A stretch of 64,000 bases of DNA from Azospirillum sp. TSA2s (GCF_004923315.1 NZ_CP039644.1:287632-351631), one strand, 5' to 3'. Shown: positions 42,584 through 51,950, counted from the first letter of the stretch. The notes: generated from the letters alone by a model not told the origin. Numbers and translations: made by a program.

Positions 42584-43732
42584 TCACGGCCGGAACAGCG
42601 TCGCCTCGATACCGCGAGAGCCCGTGGCGTCGCAGATGTAATAGGCGACCATGGCGCGCCCGTCCGGCAGCACCGCCGCCCAGGGATAGCCCAGGTCCGG
42701 CGCCGGCCCATCGTCGCGCAGCACCAGCTCCGGCACCTCACCGGGCTGCTGGCGGCGCGGGTCGTAGAGGCGGGCGCGCACGCCGTAGGGCGCATGGCGA
42801 TAGCCGCCGACCAGCAGCAGCCGGCCGTCCGGCAGCGGGCAGGCGTCATAGGGATGGCCGACCACCGTCTGGCGCCGCCACGGTTCCCAGCTGTGGCCCA
42901 GATCGGTGGAGCGCGAAGTCGCCAGATGGTCGTCCAGCCCGGTGGTTCGGTGGAAGGCGTGCAGCACGCCGTCGGCATCCAGATGCAGCGCCGTCTCGCA
43001 GAAGCCGGCCTTGGCCTCGGAGTCGATGGCGATGATTGCCCGATGGACCCAGCTCTCCCCCCGGTCGGTCGAGGCGAAGAGATGGCTGGCATAGGTGCCG
43101 GTGGAGGGGTGGTGGGTGTAGCCGGTCTGCAGAATGGTGCCGTCCGGCGCCTCCACCGCCCGGCCGCGCACCGCCCCGCCGAAAAAGGGCCGCTGTCCCG
43201 GCACGATGTCGGGATGGCCGGGCAGGGGGGGCAGGTCGCGGTGCGGCGTCCAGCTCCGCCCGCCATCGTCGCTGTACCGGCTGTAGCCGCCCCAGAAGAT
43301 GTAGAGGTCGCCGGTCTTCTGCGGATTGCCGGTCAGCCCGATCCCCAACGCACGCAGCGCCTCCCCTTGCGACGACGGCACCGGATACCAGCAAAATCCG
43401 GTCAGCAGGATGCGGCCGTCACGCAAGCTCAGCAGGCTGGCGTCCTGGTCAGCCGCCTGCGGATCGGGAGGCAGGGGCATCTCCTCCCCCAGTGGTTCGG
43501 CCTCGGGGCCGAGCCGCAACAGCACGGTCTGCGAACGGGAATCGAGATGGTCGACATGGTTGAAGCCGGTCTCCCCCGCCCGGAATGTAGCCCCGCGCAG
43601 CCAGCGATGATCGCGCGCCCGCCGGAAGGCCAGCAGCACCGATCCGTCTCCCATCGGGGTGAGCGACGGGAAGGACGCATAGAACCGCGGATCGCGGTAC
43701 AGCACGCGATGTTCGGCACCGGTCATGGCCAT
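42584..43732 (-). CDS. Sialidase-like protein with Asp-box (BNR) beta-propeller
   Basis: 382 residues from ATG at 43732 (GGGAA just upstream). Three Asp boxes (S-x-D-x-G-x-x-W) can be read: 'YSDDGGRSW' near 162, 'STDRGESW' near 222 and 'STDLGHSW' near 272, spaced like blades of a six-bladed propeller. 'YRDPRFYASFPSLTPMGDGS' at the start resembles the R-I-P arginine region of sialidases. No signal peptide, so a cytoplasmic sugar-processing role rather than a secreted sialidase is likely. It lies between mazF and the Rieske gene on the same strand. Confidence 0.65.
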   Translation of the reverse strand: MAMTGAEHRVLYRDPRFYASFPSLTPMGDGSVLLAFRRARDHRWLRGATFRAGETGFNHVDHLDSRSQTVLLRLGPEAEPLGEEMPLPPDPQAADQDASLLSLRDGRILLTGFCWYPVPSSQGEALRALGIGLTGNPQKTGDLYIFWGGYSRYSDDGGRSWTPHRDLPPLPGHPDIVPGQRPFFGGAVRGRAVEAPDGTILQTGYTHHPSTGTYASHLFASTDRGESWVHRAIIAIDSEAKAGFCETALHLDADGVLHAFHRTTGLDDHLATSRSTDLGHSWEPWRRQTVVGHPYDACPLPDGRLLLVGGYRHAPYGVRARLYDPRRQQPGEVPELVLRDDGPAPDLGYPWAAVLPDGRAMVAYYICDATGSRGIEATLFRP

Positions 43733-43790
43733 CGGGTTCCCTACTCCCTCTTTGAAAAGCAGCAACGAGCCTGCACAAGGACGAGTCTGC

Positions 43791-44114
43791 TCAGGCCAGC
43801 CCGATCCAGAGGAGGAGCGCCCGGTTGACCGCGAGCATGCTTTCATCCTCCAACCGCCCGAACGCCTCGCCCGTCTTGGCGCGGGCGATCGTCTGGACCT
43901 TGTCGACCATCACCTGCGAGCGTTTGCGCAGACCGTTGCCCGGAGTCGGATCGACCGACAGGCGGAACAGCGGCGCGTCCACCAAGGCGCTCGTGATCGG
44001 CAGGATGGTGACGCTGGGATGCCCGTCGAACAGGTCGGACTGGATGACCAGTACCGGACGCGGCTTGCCGTAGTCACCCTGCAAGGCGACTGTCACCAGA
44101 TCGCCGCGCCTCAT
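43791..44114 (-). CDS. mazF: MazF/PemK-family toxin
   Basis: 107 residues, the normal size. 'MRRGDLVTVALQGDYGKPRP' then 'VLVIQSDLFDG' and 'VTILPITSALVDAP' are the conserved strands of MazF ribonucleases, and 'SQVMVDKVQTIARAKTG' the C-terminal helix region. The ATG overlaps the mazE stop (ATGA). Expected to cleave mRNA when unopposed. Confidence 0.85.
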   Translation of the reverse strand: MRRGDLVTVALQGDYGKPRPVLVIQSDLFDGHPSVTILPITSALVDAPLFRLSVDPTPGNGLRKRSQVMVDKVQTIARAKTGEAFGRLEDESMLAVNRALLLWIGLA

Positions 44115-44323
44115 TCCCAGCCCTCGATGTCACGAACCGCGTCCAGCCAGTCCATCGTCTCCTGCTCCTGCGGCGTGTCCCGGACCAGCAGAGACTGGCG
44201 CCGGCATTCGGCGGCGAAGCCAGGCCGGCGGGTGTCCGGCACCCAGATCTGCAACGGCCGCAGCCCGGCGGCACGCAGGCCGTTGCGATGGCGCTGAACA
44301 CGGAAGGAAAGCGGCGTGGGCAT
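44111..44323 (-). CDS. mazE: MazE-like antitoxin (DUF3018 type)
   Basis: 70 residues from ATG at 44323 with AAGGAAG upstream. 'RNGLRAAGLRPLQIWVPDTR' and 'FAAECRRQSLLV' are hallmarks of the MazE-family antitoxin type that partners PemK-like toxins. Coupled to mazF by an ATGA overlap. Probably autoregulates through the palindrome at 44342-44355. Confidence 0.8.
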   Translation of the reverse strand: MPTPLSFRVQRHRNGLRAAGLRPLQIWVPDTRRPGFAAECRRQSLLVRDTPQEQETMDWLDAVRDIEGWE

Positions 44324-44341
44324 GGGCAGGCACTTCCTTGG

Positions 44342-44355
44342 TGTTACATGTAACA
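44342..44355. promoter_or_regulatory. Palindromic operator candidate for mazEF
   Basis: TGTTACATGTAACA is a perfect 14-base palindrome 19 bases upstream of the mazE start. On the minus strand a TTGCAC -35-like box lies about 18 bases further upstream, so the palindrome would cover the -10 region, as expected for antitoxin autorepression. Confidence 0.5.
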
Positions 44356-44482
44356 TTGATCGTCAGCCGATCCTGTGCAAGCCCAACCCCAATAAACCCG
44401 CCCCTCTATAGACCCGCGACCTCGTGCCTCAGCAGCAGTGCGGGACGGCGATGCGGATGCGCCTTGAAAGACCACCACCCTT

Positions 44483-45523
44483 ATGGAGAGTCTTCGCCAC
44501 AGAGAATTCTCCTTCCACGCGGTGTTTCATCCCATGGCGTCCTCCTTCGTCCCCGCCTCCGCCCCCGTCGGCAGCTTTCTGGACAATGTGCGCACGCGCA
44601 TCGCCTCGCCGCGGGCCTATTGGCGCAAGGCGAAGGCCGATCCGCGCTACGCCATCTACGACATCCTGCCCATCGTCACCGATCCGGTCCTGCGCGACCG
44701 GCTGGCGGCGCTGATCGCGGCCCGGCGACCGCACACGCCGGGCTTCTACCCGTCGCTGGAGGCGCGGAACTGGTGCCGGACGCTGGAGACGGACGGCATA
44801 ACCCCACTGCTGCCGCCGATCGACCCGGCCGTCGTCGCCGACTTGCGCAGCTATTTCGAAAACACCCCCTGCCAGGATCCCTTCCGCCCGCATCTGGGCT
44901 GGTTCCGGCCCGACAGCCCGCCCAGCCCGGAGTCCAACATGGGCTATCACGGCGTCGACCAGATCCTGCGCGCGCCCCATGTGCTGGCTCTCTTCAACGA
45001 TCCGCAGGTGCTGGAGACGGCAGAGCTGTATCTCGGCTGCAAGCCGATCCTCGACAACATCGGCTGCTGGTGGTCCTGGGGCAGCGAGAGCTTCGGCGGA
45101 CGGGAGGCGGCCAAGGGCACCCAGCGCCACCACCGCGACCTGGACAGCCTGCGCGGCTTCAAGCTCTTCTTCTACCTGACCGACGTGGACGAGGACGGCG
45201 GCCCGCACATCTTCGTCAAGGGCAGCCACCGCAGCCGCCTGCTCTCCACCGGTCGCGCCCTGACAGACGCGCAGGTGGAGGCCGCCTTCGGCACCGCCGG
45301 CACGGTGACGATGACCGGTCCGGCCGGCAGCCGTTTCCTGGGCGACACCTACGGCGTCCACAAGGGCGCCCTGCCGCGGCGCGGCCGGCGCCTGCTGCTG
45401 ACGGCCCAGTACAACGTCAATCGCACCCCCCACGGCCCAACCGTGCCGCCGCTCGACCGCCGCTGCGCCGATGTGCCGGAGGCGCTGGATCTCTTCGTGA
45501 ACCAGATCTATGTGGCGCCGTAA
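44483..45523 (+). CDS. Phytanoyl-CoA dioxygenase (PhyH)-family Fe(II)/2-oxoglutarate oxygenase
   Basis: 346 residues (329 if ATG 44534 is the start; neither has a clear ribosome-binding site). The iron ligands can be placed: H-x-D in 'RHHRDLDSLRGFKLFFYLTD' near 214 and the distal His in 'GDTYGVHKGALPRRGRRLLL' near 294, with the following Arg for 2-oxoglutarate. 'GGPHIFVKGSHR' is typical of PhyH-like enzymes. These hydroxylate small molecules, acyl chains or sugars. It is the third oxygenase type in this stretch. Convergent with the IS66-split GT2 gene. Confidence 0.8.
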   Translation: MESLRHREFSFHAVFHPMASSFVPASAPVGSFLDNVRTRIASPRAYWRKAKADPRYAIYDILPIVTDPVLRDRLAALIAARRPHTPGFYPSLEARNWCRTLETDGITPLLPPIDPAVVADLRSYFENTPCQDPFRPHLGWFRPDSPPSPESNMGYHGVDQILRAPHVLALFNDPQVLETAELYLGCKPILDNIGCWWSWGSESFGGREAAKGTQRHHRDLDSLRGFKLFFYLTDVDEDGGPHIFVKGSHRSRLLSTGRALTDAQVEAAFGTAGTVTMTGPAGSRFLGDTYGVHKGALPRRGRRLLLTAQYNVNRTPHGPTVPPLDRRCADVPEALDLFVNQIYVAP

Positions 45524-45750
45524 GGGAGGGACGATCACATCAGTACATGTTCGATGCTGTGGTGTAGCCAAGCTTGTAGTAAAGGCCGGAAAGCGCGTGC
45601 AGCGTCTTGGCATCCAAGACATCGACGTCGAGAGCCATCAGCTTTTCCAGACTGATGTTGAAATCCTGACAAGGCTCCGTCATTCCATAGCGACGATGGG
45701 CGATGTAATTGGATATGCCTTGATAGAACATGCGCCGCAGCACCCAACGC

Positions 45751-47262
45751 GTGTTTGCTCACCTGGCTGGCGGCAGCTGAGCCTTTAAGCGACGACGAAG
45801 GTGCCGTCGATGAGGTTGCGGATGGCGGTCCAGGCGGACTGGCCTTGGCGGCGCGCGGTTCCGGTGACGGAACGATAGCCTGCGTGGATGCCCGGCCCCC
45901 AGTCGGAGCGGAAGCCGTTCGTCACCTTGCGGAAGATCACGGACGGGCGGATTTCCTGCTCACTGACGTTGTTGGTCGGTGGCACGCGGCGGTCGCTGAG
46001 AAAGACAAAGAACTTGCCGCGCCACGCCTTGATCTGGCGCTGCAGTTCGCGGCCAGCCGGATGGGCAGCGGGGACACCGAGCAGCGCATCGAGGCGGCGC
46101 TCGGCCTTGGCGGCGTAAGCGGCGAGCGTGCTGTCCTTCAACTCCGGTCTTCGCTTGCCGACACGGATGGCCCAGCGCAGATGATCCCGGAGTTTCGGCG
46201 CCACCACGCTGTCGCCGCAGTCGATGGCGTACTGAACGTCGCGTAAGACATGGGCCAGGCAGACCTGATGAACTTGCCCCAGCTCCTGCTGGCCGGCGTA
46301 GCGGTCAGAGACCCACACCTCGGGTCGATGATCCCCCAGAATGTCGGCGGCGACCGCCCGTCCCCGGCTGGGGGCAATGGTGTGCAGCACAGCCTCATCG
46401 GACTGGAACACCCACTGCCAGTGGGTCACGCCGTCAACCCGGGTTGTGGTTTCGTCCGAGGCGATGACGGGAGCGGTCAGGAGCTTGGTCTTGATCGCCG
46501 CGCAGGCAGTATCGAACGCCGACCCCATGCGGCGGAAGGCATTGGCGATGGCGCCTTCGGAGATGCTCAGCCCAAACACCTCCTTCAGCAGGCGCGACAG
46601 CCGCTCGAAGCCGACATGATGGCTGTGATGCAGGTAGGCCAGCAGCGAGCGGATCCCTGGGCCGAAGGGCGTTCCCGGCGGCATGGCGGCGGGCGGTTCA
46701 GCCCGATAGCGCCGTCCACACGAACCGCAGCGGCCGCCGAACAGCTCCACCCGCGTCACCACCGGGCGGACTTCGGGCAGGTCAATGTGGTCGTAGCGAT
46801 GCCGGCAGCGCTGTCCCGCTGCCAACAGCGCCGTTTGGCAATGCGGGCATTCCTCGGCGAGACGGCGCTCGGTGCGATCAGGGTCGGGCGTGAGCGGCCG
46901 CGCGACACCGGGACGGGACGGCCGCGGTTTGCGCCCCCGCTTCGCCTTGCCGGTCTTGCCCCCGGGGCCATCCTGGGACGGCGGGATGTGCGAGTTCGCC
47001 GAGGTCTTCTTCGGCTTGCCGACCAAGGCTTCCAGTTCGGCAATCCGTGCGGCCATGCGCTCGATCAGCGCCGCCTGCTCGATTAGCAGGGCGTCCTTCT
47101 CGGCGTCGCTCAGGCGATAACGCGGCGGAACTGTCATCCCGCCTTTGACTCACGTCAGCCCCCCACGACGCAACACCGGATCGTCACCCCACCCCCAATG
47201 CGCGCAACCCCGAGCCGGCTCGAGCCGGCGTCACGCGCTCAGCCAGCCAGGTGAGCAAATAC
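45751..47262 (-). mobile_element. IS66-family insertion sequence, 1512 bp, 8-bp target duplication
   Basis: Terminal inverted repeats at 45751-45771 and 47242-47262 match over 21 bases with one mismatch (starting GTRTTTGCTCACC). Both sides are flanked by CCCAACGC (45743-45750 and 47263-47270), an 8-bp duplication as made by IS66-family elements. It has a single transposase gene and no tnpA or tnpB accessory genes, as in the short IS66 subgroup. The intact ends and exact duplication suggest a fairly recent insertion. Confidence 0.92.
45785..47137 (-). CDS. tnpC: IS66-family transposase
   Basis: 450 residues. N-terminal coiled-coil-like region with 'IERMAARIAELEALVGKPKK' then 'SANSHIPPSQD', a zinc-binding pair 'CPHCQTALL' and 'CGSCGRRYR', and the IS66 DDE core: 'VIASDETTTRV', 'VWVSDRYAG' and 'NNVSEQEIRP'. 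The 'TSANSHIPPSQDGPG' stretch is a family hallmark. The frame is complete, so the element may be active. Confidence 0.92.
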   Translation of the reverse strand: MTVPPRYRLSDAEKDALLIEQAALIERMAARIAELEALVGKPKKTSANSHIPPSQDGPGGKTGKAKRGRKPRPSRPGVARPLTPDPDRTERRLAEECPHCQTALLAAGQRCRHRYDHIDLPEVRPVVTRVELFGGRCGSCGRRYRAEPPAAMPPGTPFGPGIRSLLAYLHHSHHVGFERLSRLLKEVFGLSISEGAIANAFRRMGSAFDTACAAIKTKLLTAPVIASDETTTRVDGVTHWQWVFQSDEAVLHTIAPSRGRAVAADILGDHRPEVWVSDRYAGQQELGQVHQVCLAHVLRDVQYAIDCGDSVVAPKLRDHLRWAIRVGKRRPELKDSTLAAYAAKAERRLDALLGVPAAHPAGRELQRQIKAWRGKFFVFLSDRRVPPTNNVSEQEIRPSVIFRKVTNGFRSDWGPGIHAGYRSVTGTARRQGQSAWTAIRNLIDGTFVVA

Positions 47263-48053
47263 CCCAACGCTTGTCCATGCGGTCCTGGTGAATCCGATGG
47301 GATACCTTAGCCTGTGGAACGAAATACGTGGCTGCCCCCTTAGCCCGCAGTGCCGCGAATACGGCTCCCTCGCTCGACATCAAGTTCCCGCCATTGCGGC
47401 CAAGGTCCGTTGGAAACCCTTGAGTGTCAAACAAGCACTTGCGAAAGGCACAATTGCCCTCGCCGAACCACTCCTGAGGCCTTAGGAATCGGGCTTCCGT
47501 ATCCCACCCCCATCGACATGAGAAGATGTGCAACATGTCATCGCTCAACCAGTCGGGGCGCGGCATGCCACCAAAATCCGGTTCGACTTCGCCGGCAACG
47601 ATGTCCACGCGTTCACCAAAGACAGCAAAAGGCGCAATCAGCCTCTCCAGCCACCCAGGCAAGGCGCGCTCGTCGTCGTCAATGAAGGCGATCAAAGGAG
47701 CTGAGGCCTCGGCAAGGCCACGGTTGCGGGCGAATGCCACCCCGGTGCTCTCTTCCAGCACACAGCGCAACGCCACCTCACGCTCGGCAAAGACAGCCTG
47801 CCACCGCTCCACAACAGGATGGGCCTCCCGCTGGGGACTGTTGTCGATGATCAAAATCTCATGTGGGCCAACGGCTGCCGTCTGTTGCACAAGGCTGTCC
47901 AGACAAAGATCGAGCAATTGCGGGCGGCGATAGGTGCACACCACAACGCTAACCGCCACCTTCGGCTTGAGTTTGTCCGGTACGGATGGAGAAGGACGAG
48001 ACTCCATGGCCAAAGCTCCTGATGAAAAGGGTGCTGGCGGTGTGGTCTGATCA

Positions 48054-51000
48054 TCAAGCACCATGGATAACGCGCAGGCCCGGCAGGCCCCAGGCGGTCA
48101 CGCCCATATCCTTGGCCATCATCGCCAGCCCCTCCGTCTCGACATAGCCGCGGTGGCTGTAGGGAGGAAAACACAAGCCCTCACGGTGAAGGTCCGCGCG
48201 CACCAGCAGCGCCGTGCCGCCCACCCCGTCCAGCGGCACGATGCCCTCGTGGGCGAAGGCATCCAGATAGAGCCGCCCGGCACCATGCGGCGACTGGAAG
48301 ATGCCGTCGGCCAGATGGCGCGGGTCCTCCTCTCCCGTCAGCCGGAAGCTGTTGAGGTCGAAGGTCCGTCCGTCGGGCAGGACGCAGTGGGGAACAACGA
48401 GGTCGCGCCCGGCGGCGAGCAGACGGGCCAGCAGGTCCGACGGATAGTCGACCAGATCGGCGTCGAGCCACAGCACCCAGTCCTCGTCCTCCAGTGCGCC
48501 GGACAGCAGCCGGTTGCGCGAGCGCGCCAGCACCTCCCGCCGCCGCTGGATGTCCGGCGCCCAACGCGGTCCCTCGGGCCGGAATCCGTAATCGTGGCGC
48601 AGCAGCGTCACCCGGCGGTAGCGCTGCCGCAGTTCCGGCAGCCTTGCGGCCAGCCAGTCATGGGTGCCGTCGCCGCTGTCCCCGTCCAGGAAGCCCAGCG
48701 ACAGGCGGGACGGATCGTGGTCGAGCCGGCCGAGCAGGTCCAGGTAGCGTGGCAGATGGGCGGCGGAGTCCTTCACCGGGGTCAGCACCAGCACGCGCTC
48801 CGTCTCCCTTCTTGAGCCATCTTCCCCGCGCCCGGCCTCCAAGGTTGGGGCCGCAGGCGGAAGCGGAGGCTGGACCGGCGTGCGCAGGCGCGACGCCATC
48901 AGGACCGACAGACGGTCGCGCATCCGGGTGCCGACGGCCTCCGGGCTGAAATGGGTCCGCATCCGGTCGGCGGCGCGCCCCCCCATCGCCCGCGCCTCAT
49001 CGGGATGGGACACCACCCGGCGCATCAGCCGGGCCGCCGCCTCCAGGTCGGGCTCGGCCCAAATGGTGCCGCGCCGGTAATAGCCGTCGTCCGCCCCCAG
49101 CATGGTGGTGCGGCAGGGCACGAGATAGGCCGTGTCCGGGGTGGTGATGTCCATCGTGCCAGAATAGGCGGTGGCGATGACGGGCTTGCCACAGGCCATC
49201 GCCTCGGCAACGGTCAGCCCGAAGCCTTCCGCCCGGTGCAGCGAGACATAGGCATCGCAGGCCGCCATCAGGGCGGCGGTCCGCTCCGCCGTCCAGGGGT
49301 CGTTGATGATGCGGATGTCCGGCCGGCCACCGGCCAGCGCCTCCAGCGCGCGGCACTCGCCGTCCATCAGCTTCTTCGCCTTGACGATCAGCAGGGTGTC
49401 GGACGAGGCGTCGGGAAAGGCGGTGCGGTAGGCGCGGATCAGGCCGGCCGGATTCTTGCGCGTGACGTTGCTGGTCGCGTCGAACAGGAACAGGAAGCAG
49501 ACCGTGCCGTCGGCAATCCCAAACGCCTGCCGGTCGAACGCGGGCGATGCCTGCGGGGCCGCCACGGCATGGGGCATGGCGATCACCGGCACCGGGAGGC
49601 GGGGCGCCACCGCGGCGGCGGTGAAGCTGCTGGGCACCCAGATCTCGTCGACCAGCGGCAGGCAATCCCGCCAGGGGTCGGGGATTCCCGACGACGCCTC
49701 CCAGGCCCAATAGCCGATGGTGAAGCGGCCGGACAACCGGCGGGGATCGAGACGCCGATCAGGGCATTGGGGATCAGGACGGGATGCGTTCAGCGACTGG
49801 CGCAGGGCGTCCGGATTGGTATGGATCAGCGTCACCGCGAAGGCGCCGACGCCGGTAGTCTGCGATCCCGCCGGCGGGGCGGCGGGCATTGCAACGGGGT
49901 GGGTTTCGGCGAACGGCATATCGATGACCGATACCGGCAGCCCCGACGCCCGCAGCGCGGCCACCGTCCCGCGCACGGCACTCCCCAACCCGGTCGCGGC
50001 CCCCAGATGTCCGGCCACTTCGACCTCGATGTCCGCTCCGGCCGAGTCGGCCCCCATCTCCTCCGCCTTGCGCAGCGCCGCCCTACGGTAAGCCTCCACC
50101 GGCAGGCGCTTGCCCATCTCCTCCAGCATGGCCCGGCAGCGGTCGCCGCCGAAGCGGGCGGTGGCGATCTGCCAGTGGACCTCGAAATGAGAAGCGCCGA
50201 AGGTGTTTGCGCCATGGACGACGTAGGTGTAGAGCCGCGGCAGGTCCATGCGGACGACGCGGGCGCTGCGGCGCAGCTGCTCGACCACCGGCGTGTCCTC
50301 GCCGCGGCGAAGCGCCGGATAGCGGGGCATCACCGCCTTCTCGCACAGAAGCGAGCCTTCCCAGTCCCGTTCGCAGGACACGGCCAGCCGATCCTCGGCC
50401 GGCCACCAGATCATCCAGCGGCCGAGCAGGCAGGCCTGGGCGCCGGCCACGGCCAGCACCCGCTGCTGCATCTGCAGCCGGCAGGGGTCGTACAGGTCGT
50501 CGTCGTCCCACTGGCAGACATAACGGCCGGCCGCATGGTCGACGGCGATGTTGCGCAGCTCGCCCAGCGTTGCGCCCCCCTCCCGCCCGGCCGCATTCAC
50601 GCGGATCAGACGGATGTTCGGGCAATGGGCGGCGCGGATGGCGCGTTCCAGCGGGTCGTCCTGCGGCAAGGCCGGGCTGTCGCAGACGATGACCAATTCC
50701 CGGTTGGGATAGGTCTGGCGCGCAAAGCCGTCGATGGCGAACTCCAGCAGCTCCCCCCGCTCCGCCCCCAACTCCACCTTCGGCCCTCTGGTGACCATCA
50801 GGCAGGAGATCAGGGGCAGACCCTCCGCCTTTATGGAAAAGCGGGCGTCCTCCGGCCGGCCGTCGGTCGCCACCGCAGCGATCTGCCGCGGCAATGCGGC
50901 CCCAAATCCGGCCCCAAATCCGGCGTCGCGGAACCAGGTGCCCTCCCAGTAATGGACGGCATAGGCCCGGCGGGTCGCCTGTTCCCAGAAGACGGGATCG

Positions 51001-51641
51001 AACAGGCGACCGCTCCAGCAATCCTCCTTGGTCACGGGATAGAGCAGCTCCGGCGGCAGCACCGTCACCGCGGCGGCGCCATCCTCATGCCGGGCCCCGT
51101 CATAGTCGGCATGGGCGCGGGTCAGCAGGAAGGGGCCGGTGGCGTCCAGCACGTCGGCGCTGGACCGCGCCTCGACCAGCCGGCCCAGCAGATGGTCCCA
51201 GAAGGGATGGCCGGGCACCGACGCCAGGAAGGACGGGCATAGGATGCGGGGAAGCCCGCGCTCCACCGCCTTCGCCAGCCTGCCATGCTCCTCCGGCTCC
51301 AGCCCGACGACGAAGCTCCGGCCCTCCAGCAGCCCGTCGATCGGGCGCAGGCATTCGAAATCGAGGTCGGCATAGACCCCACCGAAACGGCGCAGGATCA
51401 GGTAACGCGCCAGATCGATCCGTGCGATGGGATCGACATAACCGTGGAAGACCGGCAGCAGGGCCGGATGCTCCTCCGCGATAAAGCGCCCGATGTCCTC
51501 GTCGCTCCAGAACCGGTAATCGAATCCGGGATTGCGGTCGATCCAGCTGCGCTGCAGCGTCTGGAATTTCGGCGGAACGTCGCGTGTCTTCCAGGTCTGG
51601 TGGATCAGGCGTGGGATCGGGGAACAGGGGGCGATGCGCAT
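48054..51641 (-). CDS. Four-domain glycosyltransferase (GT32-like, GT2, GT4, GT2/Anp1-like)
   Basis: 1195 residues from ATG at 51641 (TTG 51656 also possible). Domains in order: residues 5-250, a DXD glycosyltransferase of the GT32/capsular type ('IPRLIHQTWKTRDVPP', 'RFGGVYADLDFECLRPID'); about 274-480, GT2 ('LPLISCLMVTRGPK', 'VCQWDDDDLYDP'); about 640-950, GT4 ('FTIGYWAWEASSGIPDPW', 'HRAEGFGLTVAEAMACGKPV'); 947-1195, a GT2/Anp1-like domain ('LSLGFLDGDSGDGTHDWLA', 'VLWLDADLVDYPSDLL'). Such a chain could add several sugars in a row. Followed, with an 11-base overlap, by the disrupted GT2 gene. Confidence 0.85.
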   Translation of the reverse strand: MRIAPCSPIPRLIHQTWKTRDVPPKFQTLQRSWIDRNPGFDYRFWSDEDIGRFIAEEHPALLPVFHGYVDPIARIDLARYLILRRFGGVYADLDFECLRPIDGLLEGRSFVVGLEPEEHGRLAKAVERGLPRILCPSFLASVPGHPFWDHLLGRLVEARSSADVLDATGPFLLTRAHADYDGARHEDGAAAVTVLPPELLYPVTKEDCWSGRLFDPVFWEQATRRAYAVHYWEGTWFRDAGFGAGFGAALPRQIAAVATDGRPEDARFSIKAEGLPLISCLMVTRGPKVELGAERGELLEFAIDGFARQTYPNRELVIVCDSPALPQDDPLERAIRAAHCPNIRLIRVNAAGREGGATLGELRNIAVDHAAGRYVCQWDDDDLYDPCRLQMQQRVLAVAGAQACLLGRWMIWWPAEDRLAVSCERDWEGSLLCEKAVMPRYPALRRGEDTPVVEQLRRSARVVRMDLPRLYTYVVHGANTFGASHFEVHWQIATARFGGDRCRAMLEEMGKRLPVEAYRRAALRKAEEMGADSAGADIEVEVAGHLGAATGLGSAVRGTVAALRASGLPVSVIDMPFAETHPVAMPAAPPAGSQTTGVGAFAVTLIHTNPDALRQSLNASRPDPQCPDRRLDPRRLSGRFTIGYWAWEASSGIPDPWRDCLPLVDEIWVPSSFTAAAVAPRLPVPVIAMPHAVAAPQASPAFDRQAFGIADGTVCFLFLFDATSNVTRKNPAGLIRAYRTAFPDASSDTLLIVKAKKLMDGECRALEALAGGRPDIRIINDPWTAERTAALMAACDAYVSLHRAEGFGLTVAEAMACGKPVIATAYSGTMDITTPDTAYLVPCRTTMLGADDGYYRRGTIWAEPDLEAAARLMRRVVSHPDEARAMGGRAADRMRTHFSPEAVGTRMRDRLSVLMASRLRTPVQPPLPPAAPTLEAGRGEDGSRRETERVLVLTPVKDSAAHLPRYLDLLGRLDHDPSRLSLGFLDGDSGDGTHDWLAARLPELRQRYRRVTLLRHDYGFRPEGPRWAPDIQRRREVLARSRNRLLSGALEDEDWVLWLDADLVDYPSDLLARLLAAGRDLVVPHCVLPDGRTFDLNSFRLTGEEDPRHLADGIFQSPHGAGRLYLDAFAHEGIVPLDGVGGTALLVRADLHREGLCFPPYSHRGYVETEGLAMMAKDMGVTAWGLPGLRVIHGA

Positions 51642-51897
51642 GGACTTTGACTGCAATTGTGCATGGACCGATACGCATTTTGCCGAAGCAGCTCAATGCA
51701 AATGGATGATCAGAACGATTCTGTCACAATCCGTTTCATCAGACACACGCTATTAGAGAAGAACACCCATGCTTCTTCGGAAAATTTCTTCCCCTTTCCC
51801 CCGACATCATCCCACAACTGGAAAATTTCCATCACCGCATGTTGAAATTATCAACCACACCCAGGGAGTTCACCGTCATGCCATGAAGTTAGCTAAG
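51642..51897. other. AT-rich intergenic stretch without a convincing gene
   Basis: Between the large transferase and the Phd-like module. AT-rich runs around 51660-51800. It must hold the promoter of the leftward transferase operon. Short frames here lack good codon use. Nothing else recognised. Confidence 0.4.
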
Positions 51898-51926
51898 TTG
51901 CCCAATACGAGGTCGACGTCTATGAT
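51898..51926 (+). promoter_or_regulatory. Promoter of the Phd/VapC-like module
   Basis: TTGCCC (51898-51903), 17-base spacer, TATGAT (51921-51926), 25 bases before the antitoxin ATG. A GGAGGGG ribosome-binding site follows at about 51940. Confidence 0.55.
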
Positions 51927-51950
51927 TCTCGAGAAAAATGGAGGGGCTGG

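Larger units (their letters stand above)
45540..48064 (-). pseudogene. GT2 glycosyltransferase gene split by an IS66-family element
   Basis: Two pieces, 48064-47263 and 45742-45540 (plus one copy of the 8-bp duplication), join in frame into 1005 bases (334 residues) when the insertion is removed. The upstream part has 'VSVVVCTYRRPQLLDLCL', 'ILIIDNSPQ' and 'LIAFIDDDERALPGW', a GT2 domain with an acidic metal site, then 'GEGNCAFRK'. The break falls after 'HQDRMDKRW'; the orphan end continues 'VLRRMFYQGISNYIAHRRYG', as normal for this family. The interrupted product ends in a few IS-coded residues, so activity is doubtful. It overlapped and followed the large four-domain transferase. ATG 48007 is an alternative start. 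Confidence 0.85.
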
